Positions 27,575-36,408 of a stretch of DNA of 64,000 nt are shown here, piece by piece. Both the position numbers and the translations under genes were made by a program. Origin of the DNA: Phycisphaerales bacterium (GTDB lineage: Bacteria > Planctomycetota > Phycisphaerae > Phycisphaerales > SM1A02); NCBI GenBank assembly GCA_029247205.1, contig JAQWLT010000002.1, forward strand, positions 25,669 to 89,668. Direction: 5' to 3'. Each line of letters starts with the position of its first letter. The stretch's first letter is position 1. The notes beneath the pieces were generated by a model that saw nothing but the letters and a program-made list of their open reading frames with translations, had not been told where the DNA came from and ran no database searches.

Positions 27575-28103
27575 GAAATACTGATTCCAATCCCGTGTCT
27601 TCTTTGGAAGACACCTGCTCAATCTTCACGTCAATTTTAAATCGCCGCCCCAACCCACGCAGTAGACCGATGACAAGATCATCAAGGCCATCACGCCCGG
27701 ACTTATAGTGGAGCATCAGACTGCCCTCGGCAATCTCCGAGCATACAAATGACGGCGGCTTGAGATCCGGGTACATCATGCCCACTCGCGTATGCAACTG
27801 ATCCAAGTTCTGTAGAAATTCAGGAAGGGTGCTTCCAGCGGCATCCAATAGTGGTCCATACCCCTCATCGGCTGTGAATTCGGTCCAGTACTCACCGAAG
27901 GCCTGAAGGATTTCTGACGCAGGCAAGCCAAGCACATCCGAAGCAGCTCCAACCAGCGCGTATGTCGTCGCATCATCACCTGGGCACATGCGAATAAAAG
28001 CTGCATCGGTGGCACCAGATTGTTTGAAAATCTGATCCCACTGCTGCTCGCTAAACTTAGATTTGACGAGATCTCGGATTGCAATATTGATTAATCCATA
28101 CAT
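27558..28103 (-). CDS. H-NOX heme nitric-oxide sensor
   Basis: 181 residues, the usual size for a stand-alone H-NOX. Starts MYGLINIAIRDLV. The proximal heme ligand is His104 in DQLHTRVG, followed by the conserved YPDLKPPSF; the propionate-binding YxSxR motif is YKSGR at residues 133-137. H-NOX proteins bind NO (sometimes O2) on heme and regulate a partner kinase or cyclase. The partner here is the overlapping HNOBA-PAS-HWE kinase downstream. No ribosome site is obvious before the start. Together the two genes reproduce the sensory half of eukaryotic-type soluble guanylate cyclase in split form. Confidence 0.92.
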   Translation of the reverse strand: MYGLINIAIRDLVKSKFSEQQWDQIFKQSGATDAAFIRMCPGDDATTYALVGAASDVLGLPASEILQAFGEYWTEFTADEGYGPLLDAAGSTLPEFLQNLDQLHTRVGMMYPDLKPPSFVCSEIAEGSLMLHYKSGRDGLDDLVIGLLRGLGRRFKIDVKIEQVSSKEDTGLESVFHVNWS

Positions 28104-28194
28104 ATTGCAGCACTATAGTAGGAGACGAACTTCAACGAAATCACCTACCCTGCACATCGATGCAGATGGGAGCCTTCGCGGTATATTCAATCTC

Positions 28195-28560
28195 ATGACC
28201 TCCACTCAAGCCATTCTGACCGTAGAAGACGCCTTTCTGGTGGGCCTTCAACTCAAACGGGATGTCGAATCACTTGGATATGAAGTTCTTGGACCAGCGC
28301 CCACGGCTAAAGCTGCTCTTGCCTTGCTGGATCATCCCAATCTCGCCTTCGCCATACTCGACATCAATTTAGGTGAAGGAAACTCGATCACGGTAGCCAA
28401 AGCCCTGCAAGATCGTGACATTCCGTTTGTCTTCATTACCGGCTATCAGTCAGTAGATGTCGCCGGGCTCGAGCACGCTGAAGTGATCCGAAAGCCTGCC
28501 TCTGCAGCCCAGATCCTCAGTGCAATCACAAAGGCTATCCCCCCACCAACATCATCGTAG
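28195..28560 (+). CDS. Single-domain response regulator (receiver only)
   Basis: 121 residues from ATG 28195. All receiver residues are present: acidic pair in LTVEDAFL, phospho-Asp in AILDINLGEG, Thr in VFITGYQ and Lys in VIRKPAS. There is no output domain, which is common for partners of HWE kinases. It is divergent from the H-NOX gene with 91 bp between, so it is the natural target of the HNOBA-PAS kinase. Output probably goes through protein contact or a phosphorelay; the target cannot be identified here. Confidence 0.9.
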   Translation: MTSTQAILTVEDAFLVGLQLKRDVESLGYEVLGPAPTAKAALALLDHPNLAFAILDINLGEGNSITVAKALQDRDIPFVFITGYQSVDVAGLEHAEVIRKPASAAQILSAITKAIPPPTSS

Positions 28561-28674
28561 ATTGACTGACCAAGAGATCATCAGTTTCCTTGGTGCGATC
28601 TACAAACCAACTGAAGCTGCCTCTCATGTCACAGCACACTATTGGTGGGACATCTAGTACTCAACTGACTTGAG

Positions 28675-30138
28675 TTACTTGCACAACTTCTTGTAAGCAA
28701 CCATCAACTCGTCGTACTCCTGCTCTTTCGCAGCTAGTCGCTCAATAAGTTGTACTTGGATATTCATAGACAGTTCGTCGCCCTTGGCAATCAGCTGGTC
28801 CGCCAACGCATCGATTCGGTGCCGCATCACATCAGCACGGTCGGCCCCGGTATCACCCGCTAGTTCTCGATATTGCACCATTATGGAGCGTGCTGCAGCA
28901 ATCCGCTGCTGTGAGATCGCTGCATTACAAAGCAGGTAGAGACATTTCTCCAGGTTTCGAGCCACTGTTGTATTACTTGGCCATTCGTGCAGGATGCGTT
29001 CCAATCCAAACCTGCAACGTGTGCCAAGCTCATTGAATTTGGAGATGTCTTTATTCCTGTCCTCGGCCATCTCAATGAGTGCGTTCAAATCTTGATCACA
29101 GTCTGCCTCTAACTCAGTAAGTTCGCCGTATTCAATGACGTAGCGGAGATCCTCAAGCATCGCGCGTGCCGAGGCGTAACGATCATTTGGATCTGCCTCC
29201 ATCGCCTTGCGGCATAGCATCTTCAGTGCATCCGGCCATCCTTCCGCAAATGTCGGCATCGGAGAAGTCAATATCCGCTCAAACACTTCCTCGGTGGTCT
29301 CACCTTGATGTGGCGGATACCCGGTCACAATGTTGTAGAGCGTGGAGCCAAGCAGATAAACATCTGTGCGTGCGTCTAATTTCGGCGCTCGACTAAGCAT
29401 CTCGGGAGCTGCGAAGCAGGGTGTACCTGCAAATCCAAGAGCGTTATAGACACCATCATCTTGTAGTTCCACTGAAATACCCCAGTCGAGAAGGTAAACC
29501 TCTCCGTACTGGCCAATCACGATATTTGATGGCTTGATGTCGCGATGGATAATGCCCTGGCCATGCGAGAATGCCACCGCCTCACAAATACGAATAAAAC
29601 TATTTAACTCATTACGAAGCACTGCACCACGCAGCAGCCCGTCTCCTTCTGACGAAGGAAACTCAGCCAGCTTGTCATTCCAGGGCACACCCCGAATCCA
29701 CCGCATGACCAGAACAGGCTCCTTGTCATTCCCCATGCCGATGAGATATGCCGGTGGAATCGCAGGATGCTCAAGCCGACCCATGAGGTGTGCCTCACGT
29801 TGAAGTTGCTCTTCGGCTGCAGCAGATCTGCGATCTGGCCTGACTCTTTTAATAGCGACTTCTCTATTCAGGCAGGATTGCTCAGCACTATGAACAATGC
29901 CAAAGCCGCCAGAACCAATCAACGCTCCAACCGAAAAGTCGAAAGACGCCTTTTCAGAATCATCTTTGCTTTTTATGTCCAGTCTCGACAAATGCCCACA
30001 GCTGATATCTGCTGGTTGAGACTGACTCTGCGACAGGTCGATGGGCCACGGCAAGCGAGGAAAACAAGTCACGGTTGGCAACAGGTCTGAGGGAATCGTG
30101 CTCGCAAGTCGTGCCGCCTGATTTTTGGCATCACTCAT
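28675..30138 (-). CDS. Cytosolic Ser/Thr protein kinase (PknB-like)
   Basis: 487 residues. An N-terminal ~65-residue extension precedes the Hanks kinase domain: GSGGFG glycine loop, Lys in VAIKRV, catalytic HRDIKPSN, and APEML. The metal-binding DFG is DWG (LLDWGIS), a variant that keeps the Asp. No transmembrane helix or PASTA domain; the C-terminal ~150 residues are helical with charged heptad-like spacing (MNIQVQLIERLAAKEQEYDE near the end). Its ATG overlaps the stop of the upstream isochorismatase-like gene (ATGA), so the two proteins are made together. It converges on the response regulator, placing two phosphosignalling types side by side. Confidence 0.9.
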   Translation of the reverse strand: MSDAKNQAARLASTIPSDLLPTVTCFPRLPWPIDLSQSQSQPADISCGHLSRLDIKSKDDSEKASFDFSVGALIGSGGFGIVHSAEQSCLNREVAIKRVRPDRRSAAAEEQLQREAHLMGRLEHPAIPPAYLIGMGNDKEPVLVMRWIRGVPWNDKLAEFPSSEGDGLLRGAVLRNELNSFIRICEAVAFSHGQGIIHRDIKPSNIVIGQYGEVYLLDWGISVELQDDGVYNALGFAGTPCFAAPEMLSRAPKLDARTDVYLLGSTLYNIVTGYPPHQGETTEEVFERILTSPMPTFAEGWPDALKMLCRKAMEADPNDRYASARAMLEDLRYVIEYGELTELEADCDQDLNALIEMAEDRNKDISKFNELGTRCRFGLERILHEWPSNTTVARNLEKCLYLLCNAAISQQRIAAARSIMVQYRELAGDTGADRADVMRHRIDALADQLIAKGDELSMNIQVQLIERLAAKEQEYDELMVAYKKLCK

Positions 30139-30722
30139 GCAGCGCCTCCGAGCAGATCAGCGGAGTGAGTCACTTGCACGATGCTATGAAGAACCGCATC
30201 AAGATAAACTTTCAACTCGGCCACAGAGCATGCAAGCAGGCAGTCTGATGGCACAATGACCTCATAGCCAAGTAGGTAGGCCGAAAGAGAGGTGGAGAGC
30301 AACATCCCTCCGATCGTCGCGCCAACCATAATAATCTGGCTTAGATCACGATTACTCAAATATTCGTCCAAGCCACTGCCCTGAAATGCATTGGAACCAG
30401 CTGCTGCCGTCAGCATGACCGCGCTCGGGCATGCGTGGGCAAGCGATGGATGCACCTGCGCACCAGTAGTTCCGGGCTTCAGCGATTGGTGCGCTATTAA
30501 TAGATCCTCCGCCTTACTTGCCTGCTTATTCTGTCGAATCTTCTGTTGCATCGAGACATGCACAATACAGTCCCAATCGATGAGCGGGCTACTGACGAGT
30601 GTTGTGATGGTGGACCGAACCCGATCTATTGCGTCTGGCGGTGCGACGCACTGGCGGAACGGAGCATTTTCATCAAACAGCCCTCGCTGTAAACCTAGAA
30701 TGACAAGCACTCGCTTTGACAT
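30135..30722 (-). CDS. Isochorismatase-fold protein lacking catalytic residues (probable pseudoenzyme)
   Basis: 195 residues with the cysteine-hydrolase fold pattern (VLVILGLQRGLFDENAPF; GSNAFQGSGLDEYL; IIMVGATIGGMLLSTSLSAY). The usual triad is absent: the first-strand Asp is Gly (ILGLQ), the Lys before the SAF-like motif is missing (AAAGSNAF), and the nucleophile Cys position is Met (ATIGGMLLST). Compare the 54700 gene, which keeps Lys and Cys (KRGFNAF, AVTSICIDST). Hydrolase activity is therefore unlikely. The stop overlaps the kinase start, which suggests a regulatory or ligand-binding partner of that kinase. This role is inferred. Confidence 0.8.
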   Translation of the reverse strand: MSKRVLVILGLQRGLFDENAPFRQCVAPPDAIDRVRSTITTLVSSPLIDWDCIVHVSMQQKIRQNKQASKAEDLLIAHQSLKPGTTGAQVHPSLAHACPSAVMLTAAAGSNAFQGSGLDEYLSNRDLSQIIMVGATIGGMLLSTSLSAYLLGYEVIVPSDCLLACSVAELKVYLDAVLHSIVQVTHSADLLGGAA

Positions 30723-30967
30723 AGCCCAAGCCTAGCGGATCAGACGACAATTCACCGACTTCGGACCCTCCGTCACACATGAACGAACTTCCGCAGCCCT
30801 GCCAATCACATGCATTCTTTCACGCTCATGCCGAAGAAGACCTCTACTCAGGTGTTTGGCACTTATAAGAAATCAAAGCCCCACGTGCCCCCACCATGCT
30901 TCAACTCGAATACCTTCGTACCCGAACCCAAACAAATATCTCTTTACAAGCTACAGGAGGTTCACTT

Positions 30968-31783
30968 ATGAACCGCATTACCCGACTCATCAATTCGAAC
31001 TACACACACACTCCAGCCCCCATGTGGAAGGCGTTCTCATTCTGCACGGCTATGGCTATCACTGCAGCTATTGGCTTGACAACTGTTGCCATCACAAGCC
31101 CTGCGACGGCACAGGACAGAACTACTGAATCTGAAGCTGGCCAAGATCATTCCACTGATGGTCCATTCCCCTCCAAAGAATCAATGGATGAAGGAGTCAG
31201 CGCCGAAGTCGAGAGAGGCAATCTGACCGAAATACAAGCGACTGCAATCATGCGCGTGTATGCGCGACTGGCGATGGGCCTTGAAAGCAACAAACTTTCC
31301 GAGAGTGAAGCAATCGCAATCTTGGGCGAGCGGGCCAAAGCTATCTATGAGGAAGAACAAGGCCAGCCAAGCATCACTCGCAAGGACTATGCCGATGCAC
31401 AAGCCATGATGCAGAAGATGGTTGATGCTGGCGAGATCACTCAAGAGCAGATGGATGCGAAACTGATCGAAATGCGAAAGATGATCAGTAGAAGTCAGCC
31501 AAGCATCACTCGCAAGAACTATGCCGATGCACAAGAATCGATGCAGAAGATGGTCGACGCTGGAGAGATCACTCAAGAGCAGATGCAACAGCGACTCGAC
31601 CGGATGAAAGCTGCAATTGCACAGCAGTCCAAGCCAAAGATGACTCACAAGGACTTTCCTGCCGCGGTCGCAAAGATGATCGAGATGGTCAAGTCTGGCA
31701 AGATGACCCGCAAGCAAATGCAGCAACGACTTGAGGCAATGCGCGACGAGGCACCTCAAGCGGATAGCAGTACACCAGAATAA
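30968..31783 (+). CDS. Secreted helical repeat protein
   Basis: 271 residues; ATG 30968 follows a textbook AGGAGG (30955-30960, 7-nt spacer), so the longer frame to 30896 is rejected. A long N-terminus with a hydrophobic export segment (FCTAMAITAAIGLTTVAI) ends near PATAQD. The mature protein is built of ~44-residue units, ITRKxYADAQxxMQKMVDAG then EITQEQMxxRL, at least three times, with a weaker first unit. The pattern (Lys/Met/Gln-rich amphipathic helices) suggests helical hairpins or a periplasmic chaperone/metal-binding role, but no family is assigned. The next in-frame 50 codons after the stop look like one more unit (see 31799). Confidence 0.8.
   Translation: MNRITRLINSNYTHTPAPMWKAFSFCTAMAITAAIGLTTVAITSPATAQDRTTESEAGQDHSTDGPFPSKESMDEGVSAEVERGNLTEIQATAIMRVYARLAMGLESNKLSESEAIAILGERAKAIYEEEQGQPSITRKDYADAQAMMQKMVDAGEITQEQMDAKLIEMRKMISRSQPSITRKNYADAQESMQKMVDAGEITQEQMQQRLDRMKAAIAQQSKPKMTHKDFPAAVAKMIEMVKSGKMTRKQMQQRLEAMRDEAPQADSSTPE
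31364..31627 (+). repeat. Two tandem 132-nt coding repeats
   Basis: Units 31364-31495 and 31496-31627 inside the secreted repeat gene. Their first ~90 nt are nearly identical at the DNA level (both begin CAGCCAAGCATCACTCGCAA), then diverge. Such near identity points to a recent duplication or gene conversion. A third, diverged unit follows from about 31628. Confidence 0.8.
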
Positions 31784-32302
31784 ATATCAGACGGCTACAT
31801 GGCGATTGAGCGACGCATCCGAACTGCGATGGAAGAAAGAGCGATGGCATCTGAAGATGCCAAGAAGATTTGGGACGCCCTAGGCTGCCCCTGGGTACTC
31901 ATTTGTATTCCTCAAAATGAGTATGCCCCTAGCTCACCTGCAGTGGAATAACCCCGGTCGATATAAATGCCACGAGCATGCCTGACGCCGGCACATAAGC
32001 TGAGCATGAACATCACTTTGCAAAAACATGCTGTCGAGAAAAGGGCGTTTTGACATCAAGGCCAATCCGATTGGCCCCATAACATCTCTCTATGCACGGG
32101 AGTACTGCTCAGCCCTTCTGAATACACCAGCCTACAGCTCTGTCAAGATTCATATTTTGCAGTGCGTAGCAGCTACTATTGAACGCCAACTGGAAACAAC
32201 GTTTCAACTGACAGGCTGATCGCCATAATTGATTATGACCTGGTGTACTGCCGAAGCTGATTGATGGTTGTTGAGTGGATTACATTTGCCTACGCTTCAT
32301 AC
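31784..32302 (+). other. 519-bp stretch, decayed repeat unit then leader of yaaA
   Basis: The first part continues the reading frame of the upstream gene past its TAA (see 31799). The remainder, to the yaaA start at 32303, has no supported gene; a 63-codon frame at 32028-32219 has no ribosome site or recognisable features. Confidence 0.45.
31799..31951 (+). pseudogene. In-frame continuation after stop of the 30968 gene
   Basis: In the same frame as the repeat protein, five codons after its TAA, an ATG opens 50 codons encoding MAIERRIRTAMEERAMASED and AKKIWDALG. The spacing and residues (basic amphipathic helix, then a turn and AxxIWDxL helix) match the layout of one repeat unit. It may be the remnant of a longer C-terminus cut by a new stop codon, or a tiny separate gene; it has no ribosome site of its own. 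No evidence of actual readthrough. Confidence 0.3.
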
Positions 32303-33097
32303 ATGAGCAACATGCTGGCCATCTTATCCCCCGCAAAGACCATGGAAATGGACCAGCCTCAGACCACTGTTCGCGCATCGCGTCCGCGGCTGGGATCTCA
32401 CACGAAGCAACTCGCGGAAGAACTTCAAGGCTATAGCGCTAAAAAACTCGGCACTCTGATGTCCATCTCCGACAAACTCGCGTTGCTCAATGAGGATCGC
32501 TGGCAGTGCTTTGGTGATCGAACGAACCCACGTGGGCCGGCGGCGATCTGCTTCCGTGGGGACGTCTACCAAGGGCTGGAAGCCTGGACGCTTAACCAGC
32601 GCAGCCTCGCCTGGGCCCAAGATCACGTCCGAATCCTGAGCGGTCTTTACGGTCTGCTTCGACCCATGGATGTGATCCAGCCGTACCGACTGGAAATGAG
32701 CACACGGCTCAAGACCAGTGAAGGCGTCAGCCTCTACGAGTTCTGGGGCAACTCGATTTCAAAGATTCTCCAGAAGGATCTCAAGAACATCAAAGCGACC
32801 GCGCTGATTAACCTTGCCAGCGATGAGTATTCAAAGGCACTTGATCTGAAAGATATGGATATCCCGGTCATCAATGTGAAATTCCTTCAACGGGATGGTG
32901 CCCGCGACAAGTTCATCTCCTTCTTCGCCAAGCGAGCACGTGGCCTGATGGCCCGGTGGATGTCAGAGCATCGTCCACGAACACTGAGCGATCTCACCGA
33001 ATTCACGAGTGAAGGCTACAAGATCAATGCCAAAACAAGTGATGAACAGACGCTGATCTTTAGCCGGCCAAAGCCACAGGCAAAAAAAGCCGTCTGA
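32303..33097 (+). CDS. yaaA: Peroxide stress protein YaaA (DUF328 family)
   Basis: 264 residues from ATG 32303 (32309 also possible). YaaA lowers free intracellular iron and protects DNA during peroxide stress in E. coli, and binds DNA. Hallmarks are LAILSPAKTMEM at the start, ALLNEDRWQCFGDR, AICFRGDVYQGLEA, ILSGLYGLLRPMDVIQPYRLEM, LYEFWGN, INLASDEYSKAL and FFAKRARGLMARWM. Length equals that of E. coli YaaA. Single gene. The C-terminus has a short basic tail. Confidence 0.95.
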   Translation: MSNMLAILSPAKTMEMDQPQTTVRASRPRLGSHTKQLAEELQGYSAKKLGTLMSISDKLALLNEDRWQCFGDRTNPRGPAAICFRGDVYQGLEAWTLNQRSLAWAQDHVRILSGLYGLLRPMDVIQPYRLEMSTRLKTSEGVSLYEFWGNSISKILQKDLKNIKATALINLASDEYSKALDLKDMDIPVINVKFLQRDGARDKFISFFAKRARGLMARWMSEHRPRTLSDLTEFTSEGYKINAKTSDEQTLIFSRPKPQAKKAV

Positions 33098-33151
33098 ACT
33101 CAATCCATTCTGTAGACGCTCGCCTCAGAGAGATGGAGCTTGTGCATGCTG

Positions 33152-34501
33152 CTACGGACAGTCAGCCGGCCGCGGGATTCCCTCGGGCCAGCCTGGACAC
33201 TCCCCCCACTTGCCAAGAACCAGCAGCAGGTCATCGACATTCACCAGAGGTGTTTCCTTGTCGAAGTTCGCGCAGATGTTGTGGCCACCGTAACTGTCGA
33301 TCACGAGAAGGAGATCATCGACACCCACGGCACCATCCATGTTCAGATCTTCTGCACAGGAATCACACCACGGAACCTGGCCCTCTTGGGGGATACCCAG
33401 ATACTGCGATCCTGACCAGTCGCCGATCACGTACATACTTGCATTGCCATTGAGTATGAACTCGGACTGAGCGAAGAAACCATCCTCGATGCCCGGCTCA
33501 TCTAGGAGTTGCCAATCACCCGTCATGCCAATGGAACTGTATGGAAACTGTGCATACGGATTGTTGGAAGGATCGCCGGTATCACCAAACCATGACACCT
33601 GCTGCCAGGCAACGAGGCACTCTGCAAAACCGTCCGGGCCGGTGCAGAAGGTGCCATCGAACCTGATGCCGACAAAATCATCGACTGCCTGTTGCTGCGC
33701 TGCATAGATCGGACCATCTCCAGGACCGGCCAGACGGTAACTCGATGACACGGCATCCCAGATAGGCACTCCATTGTCGGTCACATGCTCATCGGTGGTC
33801 GGATTGACAGTCGGATTGTAGGAAGGACGCACGAAGGCATCACGATCAGCGATGGCAACCACCATGGTTGCCTGCCACCACGCGATGCCCCCTGGATCAG
33901 ACGCATAGGCATCATTCATGTCCAGAGGACGGCTGGGAAGCGCATACGGCATGCCCACGGTCGGCAGTCCCCAAGCGACTGCATCTTCACAAGCTGCTGC
34001 ACTCACCATGGGATTCAGACATGACCGATCCATTCCAACAACTTCATCTAGGTACCACTTCATGTTGCCATCAAGGGTGACCCAGAGATTGCTCATTGCA
34101 ATCGTGTCTGCATTGGCATCAGGCCGGTAGGCCTGCAGTGGCTTAAACTTCTGAAAGGCCACGCTGGCAGGATCATTGGCGGCGCTGAAGACCCAGGTTG
34201 TCACGAGTACCGGATTCTCAAGGTGCACCTGCTGGGTGATGTAGGAACCATCTTCCTGCAGGAACGGTGCCTCAAATGTCACACTGTCAGCATCGTCCAT
34301 GACCCACAGACGATCGAATGGAATCTGATCTGGGGGCGTCATGTGCGCCGCCTGCGCGACATCAATCGAATCGCTGTAAGGCTGCTCCCAGCCCGAGGCG
34401 CCCGCAAAAGGGTTGGGATTGGGCTGCTGACAGAGCTCAACTCCGCCCAGAATTGGCGCGGAGACCAGCGTGATTGATAACAGGCACCATTCCAGTTTCA
34501 T
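33152..34501 (-). CDS. Secreted dockerin-like protein, unknown catalytic part
   Basis: 449 residues from ATG 34501, which has GGAGGGAG 10 nt upstream; the frame is open to 34603 without merit. Signal peptide: MKLEWCLLSITLVSAPILGG. The main domain (about 25-380) is Trp/Asp-rich and unrecognised (WYLDEVVGMDRSCLNP, GIAWWQATMVVAIADRDAF, VDDFVGIRFDGTF). It ends with two dockerin-like loops (DLNMDGAVGVDDLLLVIDSY and VNVDDLLLVLGKWG) and a C-terminal Cys (ADCP). Such loops bind calcium; cohesin partners are not evident. Likely surface-attached or exported; substrate unknown. Confidence 0.7.
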   Translation of the reverse strand: MKLEWCLLSITLVSAPILGGVELCQQPNPNPFAGASGWEQPYSDSIDVAQAAHMTPPDQIPFDRLWVMDDADSVTFEAPFLQEDGSYITQQVHLENPVLVTTWVFSAANDPASVAFQKFKPLQAYRPDANADTIAMSNLWVTLDGNMKWYLDEVVGMDRSCLNPMVSAAACEDAVAWGLPTVGMPYALPSRPLDMNDAYASDPGGIAWWQATMVVAIADRDAFVRPSYNPTVNPTTDEHVTDNGVPIWDAVSSSYRLAGPGDGPIYAAQQQAVDDFVGIRFDGTFCTGPDGFAECLVAWQQVSWFGDTGDPSNNPYAQFPYSSIGMTGDWQLLDEPGIEDGFFAQSEFILNGNASMYVIGDWSGSQYLGIPQEGQVPWCDSCAEDLNMDGAVGVDDLLLVIDSYGGHNICANFDKETPLVNVDDLLLVLGKWGECPGWPEGIPRPADCP

Positions 34502-34633
34502 ATCGAGGATGCTCCCTCCCCCTGATGCCCACCGGCACCACGGTGTAATCAACTGGTCAAGTCGATGTGGTTGGGCCAGAATTGAGAACTGTAAACATGA
34601 CATTCAGCCACTGTAATAGCCTAAAGTCTGCAC

Positions 34634-35008
34634 GTGAACTCCATTGATATCAGCCAGACACTCAATTGCTTTAACGACCACTGGTCTCCGCGGATCATTG
34701 CGGAGCTCAATGGCCAACATGTCAAGCTGGCCAAGTTCCTCGGCGAGTTTCCCTGGCACGCACACCCTGAAGAAGATGAGATGTTCCTAGTGATCCAGGG
34801 CTCGTTCACCATGGAGTTCCGGGATCGTTCAGTTGAACTTCGCGAAGGGCAGATGCTGGTGGTCCCCCGCGGCATCGAACACCGACCGGTCGCAACGCAG
34901 GAGTGCGCCGTGATGATGGTAGAACCAGCGGGACTTGTGAATACGGGGGATTCCGAAGTCTCGGATCGGACAACAACCGGTACGTGGATCACGGAACAAG
35001 ATCCCTAG
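34634..35008 (+). CDS. Small cupin-domain protein
   Basis: 124 residues from GTG 34634, divergent from the dockerin gene and overlapping the convergent esterase by 4 bp at the end. One cupin barrel: motif 1 is FPWHAHPEEDEMFLVIQG (two His, one Glu) and motif 2 contains VVPRGIEHRP (third His). These residues normally hold a metal. Single-domain cupins of this size include sugar-binding proteins and small dioxygenases; the specific role cannot be read. No signal peptide, so cytosolic. Confidence 0.85.
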   Translation: MNSIDISQTLNCFNDHWSPRIIAELNGQHVKLAKFLGEFPWHAHPEEDEMFLVIQGSFTMEFRDRSVELREGQMLVVPRGIEHRPVATQECAVMMVEPAGLVNTGDSEVSDRTTTGTWITEQDP

Positions 35009-36048
35009 GCGCACGCTCCCCAGTCACCCATCACGACGAGCAGATCGGTCACATCGACAATGCCGTCACCGTTGACATCCGACGCAGCAGCATCGGTGCC
35101 CCAGTCGTTAATCACCTGCAACAGGTCCACGACATTCACCTGCTGATCGCCCGTCACGTCTGCCTCGCACTCTGGCTCGGCCATTGGCTTCGAGTGGTTA
35201 TCGAGATAGCCGAAGAGTGACGCAATCCCCTCATCCGATAAAGAAACAAAGTGACCGCCTGCGCTGACTTCCCACAACTCGGCCGACCCAGCGGATGCGT
35301 CATCGCATCCGCCATAGATCCACCGGGTCGTTTCATTGAACCAGATGAGCCAGTCCAAGTCGATGTATCCGGCCTCGGTCGCGGTGGTCGAGCAACCATT
35401 CTGCGCCGCCCAATACTCGATGGTCGTGTTCACACCGGGATACGGCGTGAGGCCAATGAACCCGCCAAGCCACCAGATTACCGGGTCGAGCGTACCGTGA
35501 ACTTCTAACACATGAATGGGCTCGGTTGGCTGACAGTTCGATGGATCATTCCACATCGCACCGGCAATGCTCACAACAGATGCAAACTTTTCCGAGGCTT
35601 CGCAAGCCATGCGGTGGCCCATGAAGCCTCCATTGGAATGACCCACGATATGGATGCGCCCTGGATCAATATTGTAGTTCGCCTCAATTGAATCGACGAG
35701 CGCGAGCAAGTAGCCAACATGATCGGGGTCATTCCCCCACATATCGCAGCAAGCTTCGGTTGCATTCCAGTAGAACTCTCCAAGGCCATCCTGGCTGCCA
35801 TCGGGCTTAGCGAATATATAACCACGATCGTTGGCATCTTCCTGCAGTGGAAGAAGAATGTCGTACCAGGCTGTGGTGAGCGGCGAATAGCCATGCAAGA
35901 AGATAAGCAGGGGCATTGATTGATCAGGGTCATAGTCGGTGGGGACAAAGACAGGCACCTCACCTGGAGGCGTCTGACCCGGCCACTGCGCATTGGCACG
36001 AACCGCAGTCAGGCAGATGATCATCAGTGGTAATAAATACCTCGCCAT
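35005..36048 (-). CDS. Secreted PHB-depolymerase/feruloyl-esterase-like hydrolase with dockerin-like tail
   Basis: 347 residues from ATG 36048; the longer frame to 36150 adds no signal. Signal peptide MARYLLPLMIICLTAVRANA. The alpha/beta hydrolase has an LLIFLHGYS oxyanion strand, nucleophile GHSNGG (IHIVGHSNGGFM), Asp probably in EVHGTLDP, and His in SAGGHFVS. This matches LpqC/PHB depolymerase-type extracellular esterases. A C-terminal dockerin-like pair (DVTGDQQVNVVDLLQVIND and DVNGDGIVDVTDLLVVMG) ends in WGACA. Predicted to hydrolyse esters on polysaccharides or polyesters outside the cell. Confidence 0.85.
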   Translation of the reverse strand: MARYLLPLMIICLTAVRANAQWPGQTPPGEVPVFVPTDYDPDQSMPLLIFLHGYSPLTTAWYDILLPLQEDANDRGYIFAKPDGSQDGLGEFYWNATEACCDMWGNDPDHVGYLLALVDSIEANYNIDPGRIHIVGHSNGGFMGHRMACEASEKFASVVSIAGAMWNDPSNCQPTEPIHVLEVHGTLDPVIWWLGGFIGLTPYPGVNTTIEYWAAQNGCSTTATEAGYIDLDWLIWFNETTRWIYGGCDDASAGSAELWEVSAGGHFVSLSDEGIASLFGYLDNHSKPMAEPECEADVTGDQQVNVVDLLQVINDWGTDAAASDVNGDGIVDVTDLLVVMGDWGACA

Positions 36049-36219
36049 ACCCGAGTCTACCCCATGCCATATGCAGAGCAAGGATAAACGACAGACGAGC
36101 GAGGCGATCGGCCATAAACAGCCACAGCAAGCACCTATTCCCCATGCCACAGCACGCCCTGTGAAGAAGACACTGCTACAGCCAGACAGTCGGCTTGAGA
36201 GATGATGTGCTGCGAATCG

Positions 36220-36408
36220 TCACCCGGACTGCTTGAACAATTGAACGCCAGATCGAATCAACTTGTACCCACCGTAGAGAGACACAGCCGCCAAGATGGC
36301 GTAGCCGATCTTCCACATGGTGATGCCTGGGTATTCAAAAGAAGCAAGAAATCCATATGAACAGAATGCCCCAAAGAAGACCAGCAGTGCCCCAAATACA
36401 ATTCTCAC
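36220..36408 (-). CDS. Small membrane protein, two TM helices
   Basis: 62 residues from GTG 36408 with GGAG 7 nt upstream. Two hydrophobic helices (IVFGALLVFFGAFCSYGFLA and IGYAILAAVSLYGGYKLI) and a short basic tail. The segment CSYGFLASFEYPG is shared with the 93-residue protein at 62551-62832 (CIYGFLASFEPGE) and is followed in both by KIGY, so the two are paralogues over ~35 residues. No function is known. Confidence 0.6.
   Translation of the reverse strand: MRIVFGALLVFFGAFCSYGFLASFEYPGITMWKIGYAILAAVSLYGGYKLIRSGVQLFKQSG

Noticed and set aside
32028..32219. Plus-strand frame of 63 codons upstream of yaaA
   Set aside because: No ribosome site and no domain; likely leader sequence.
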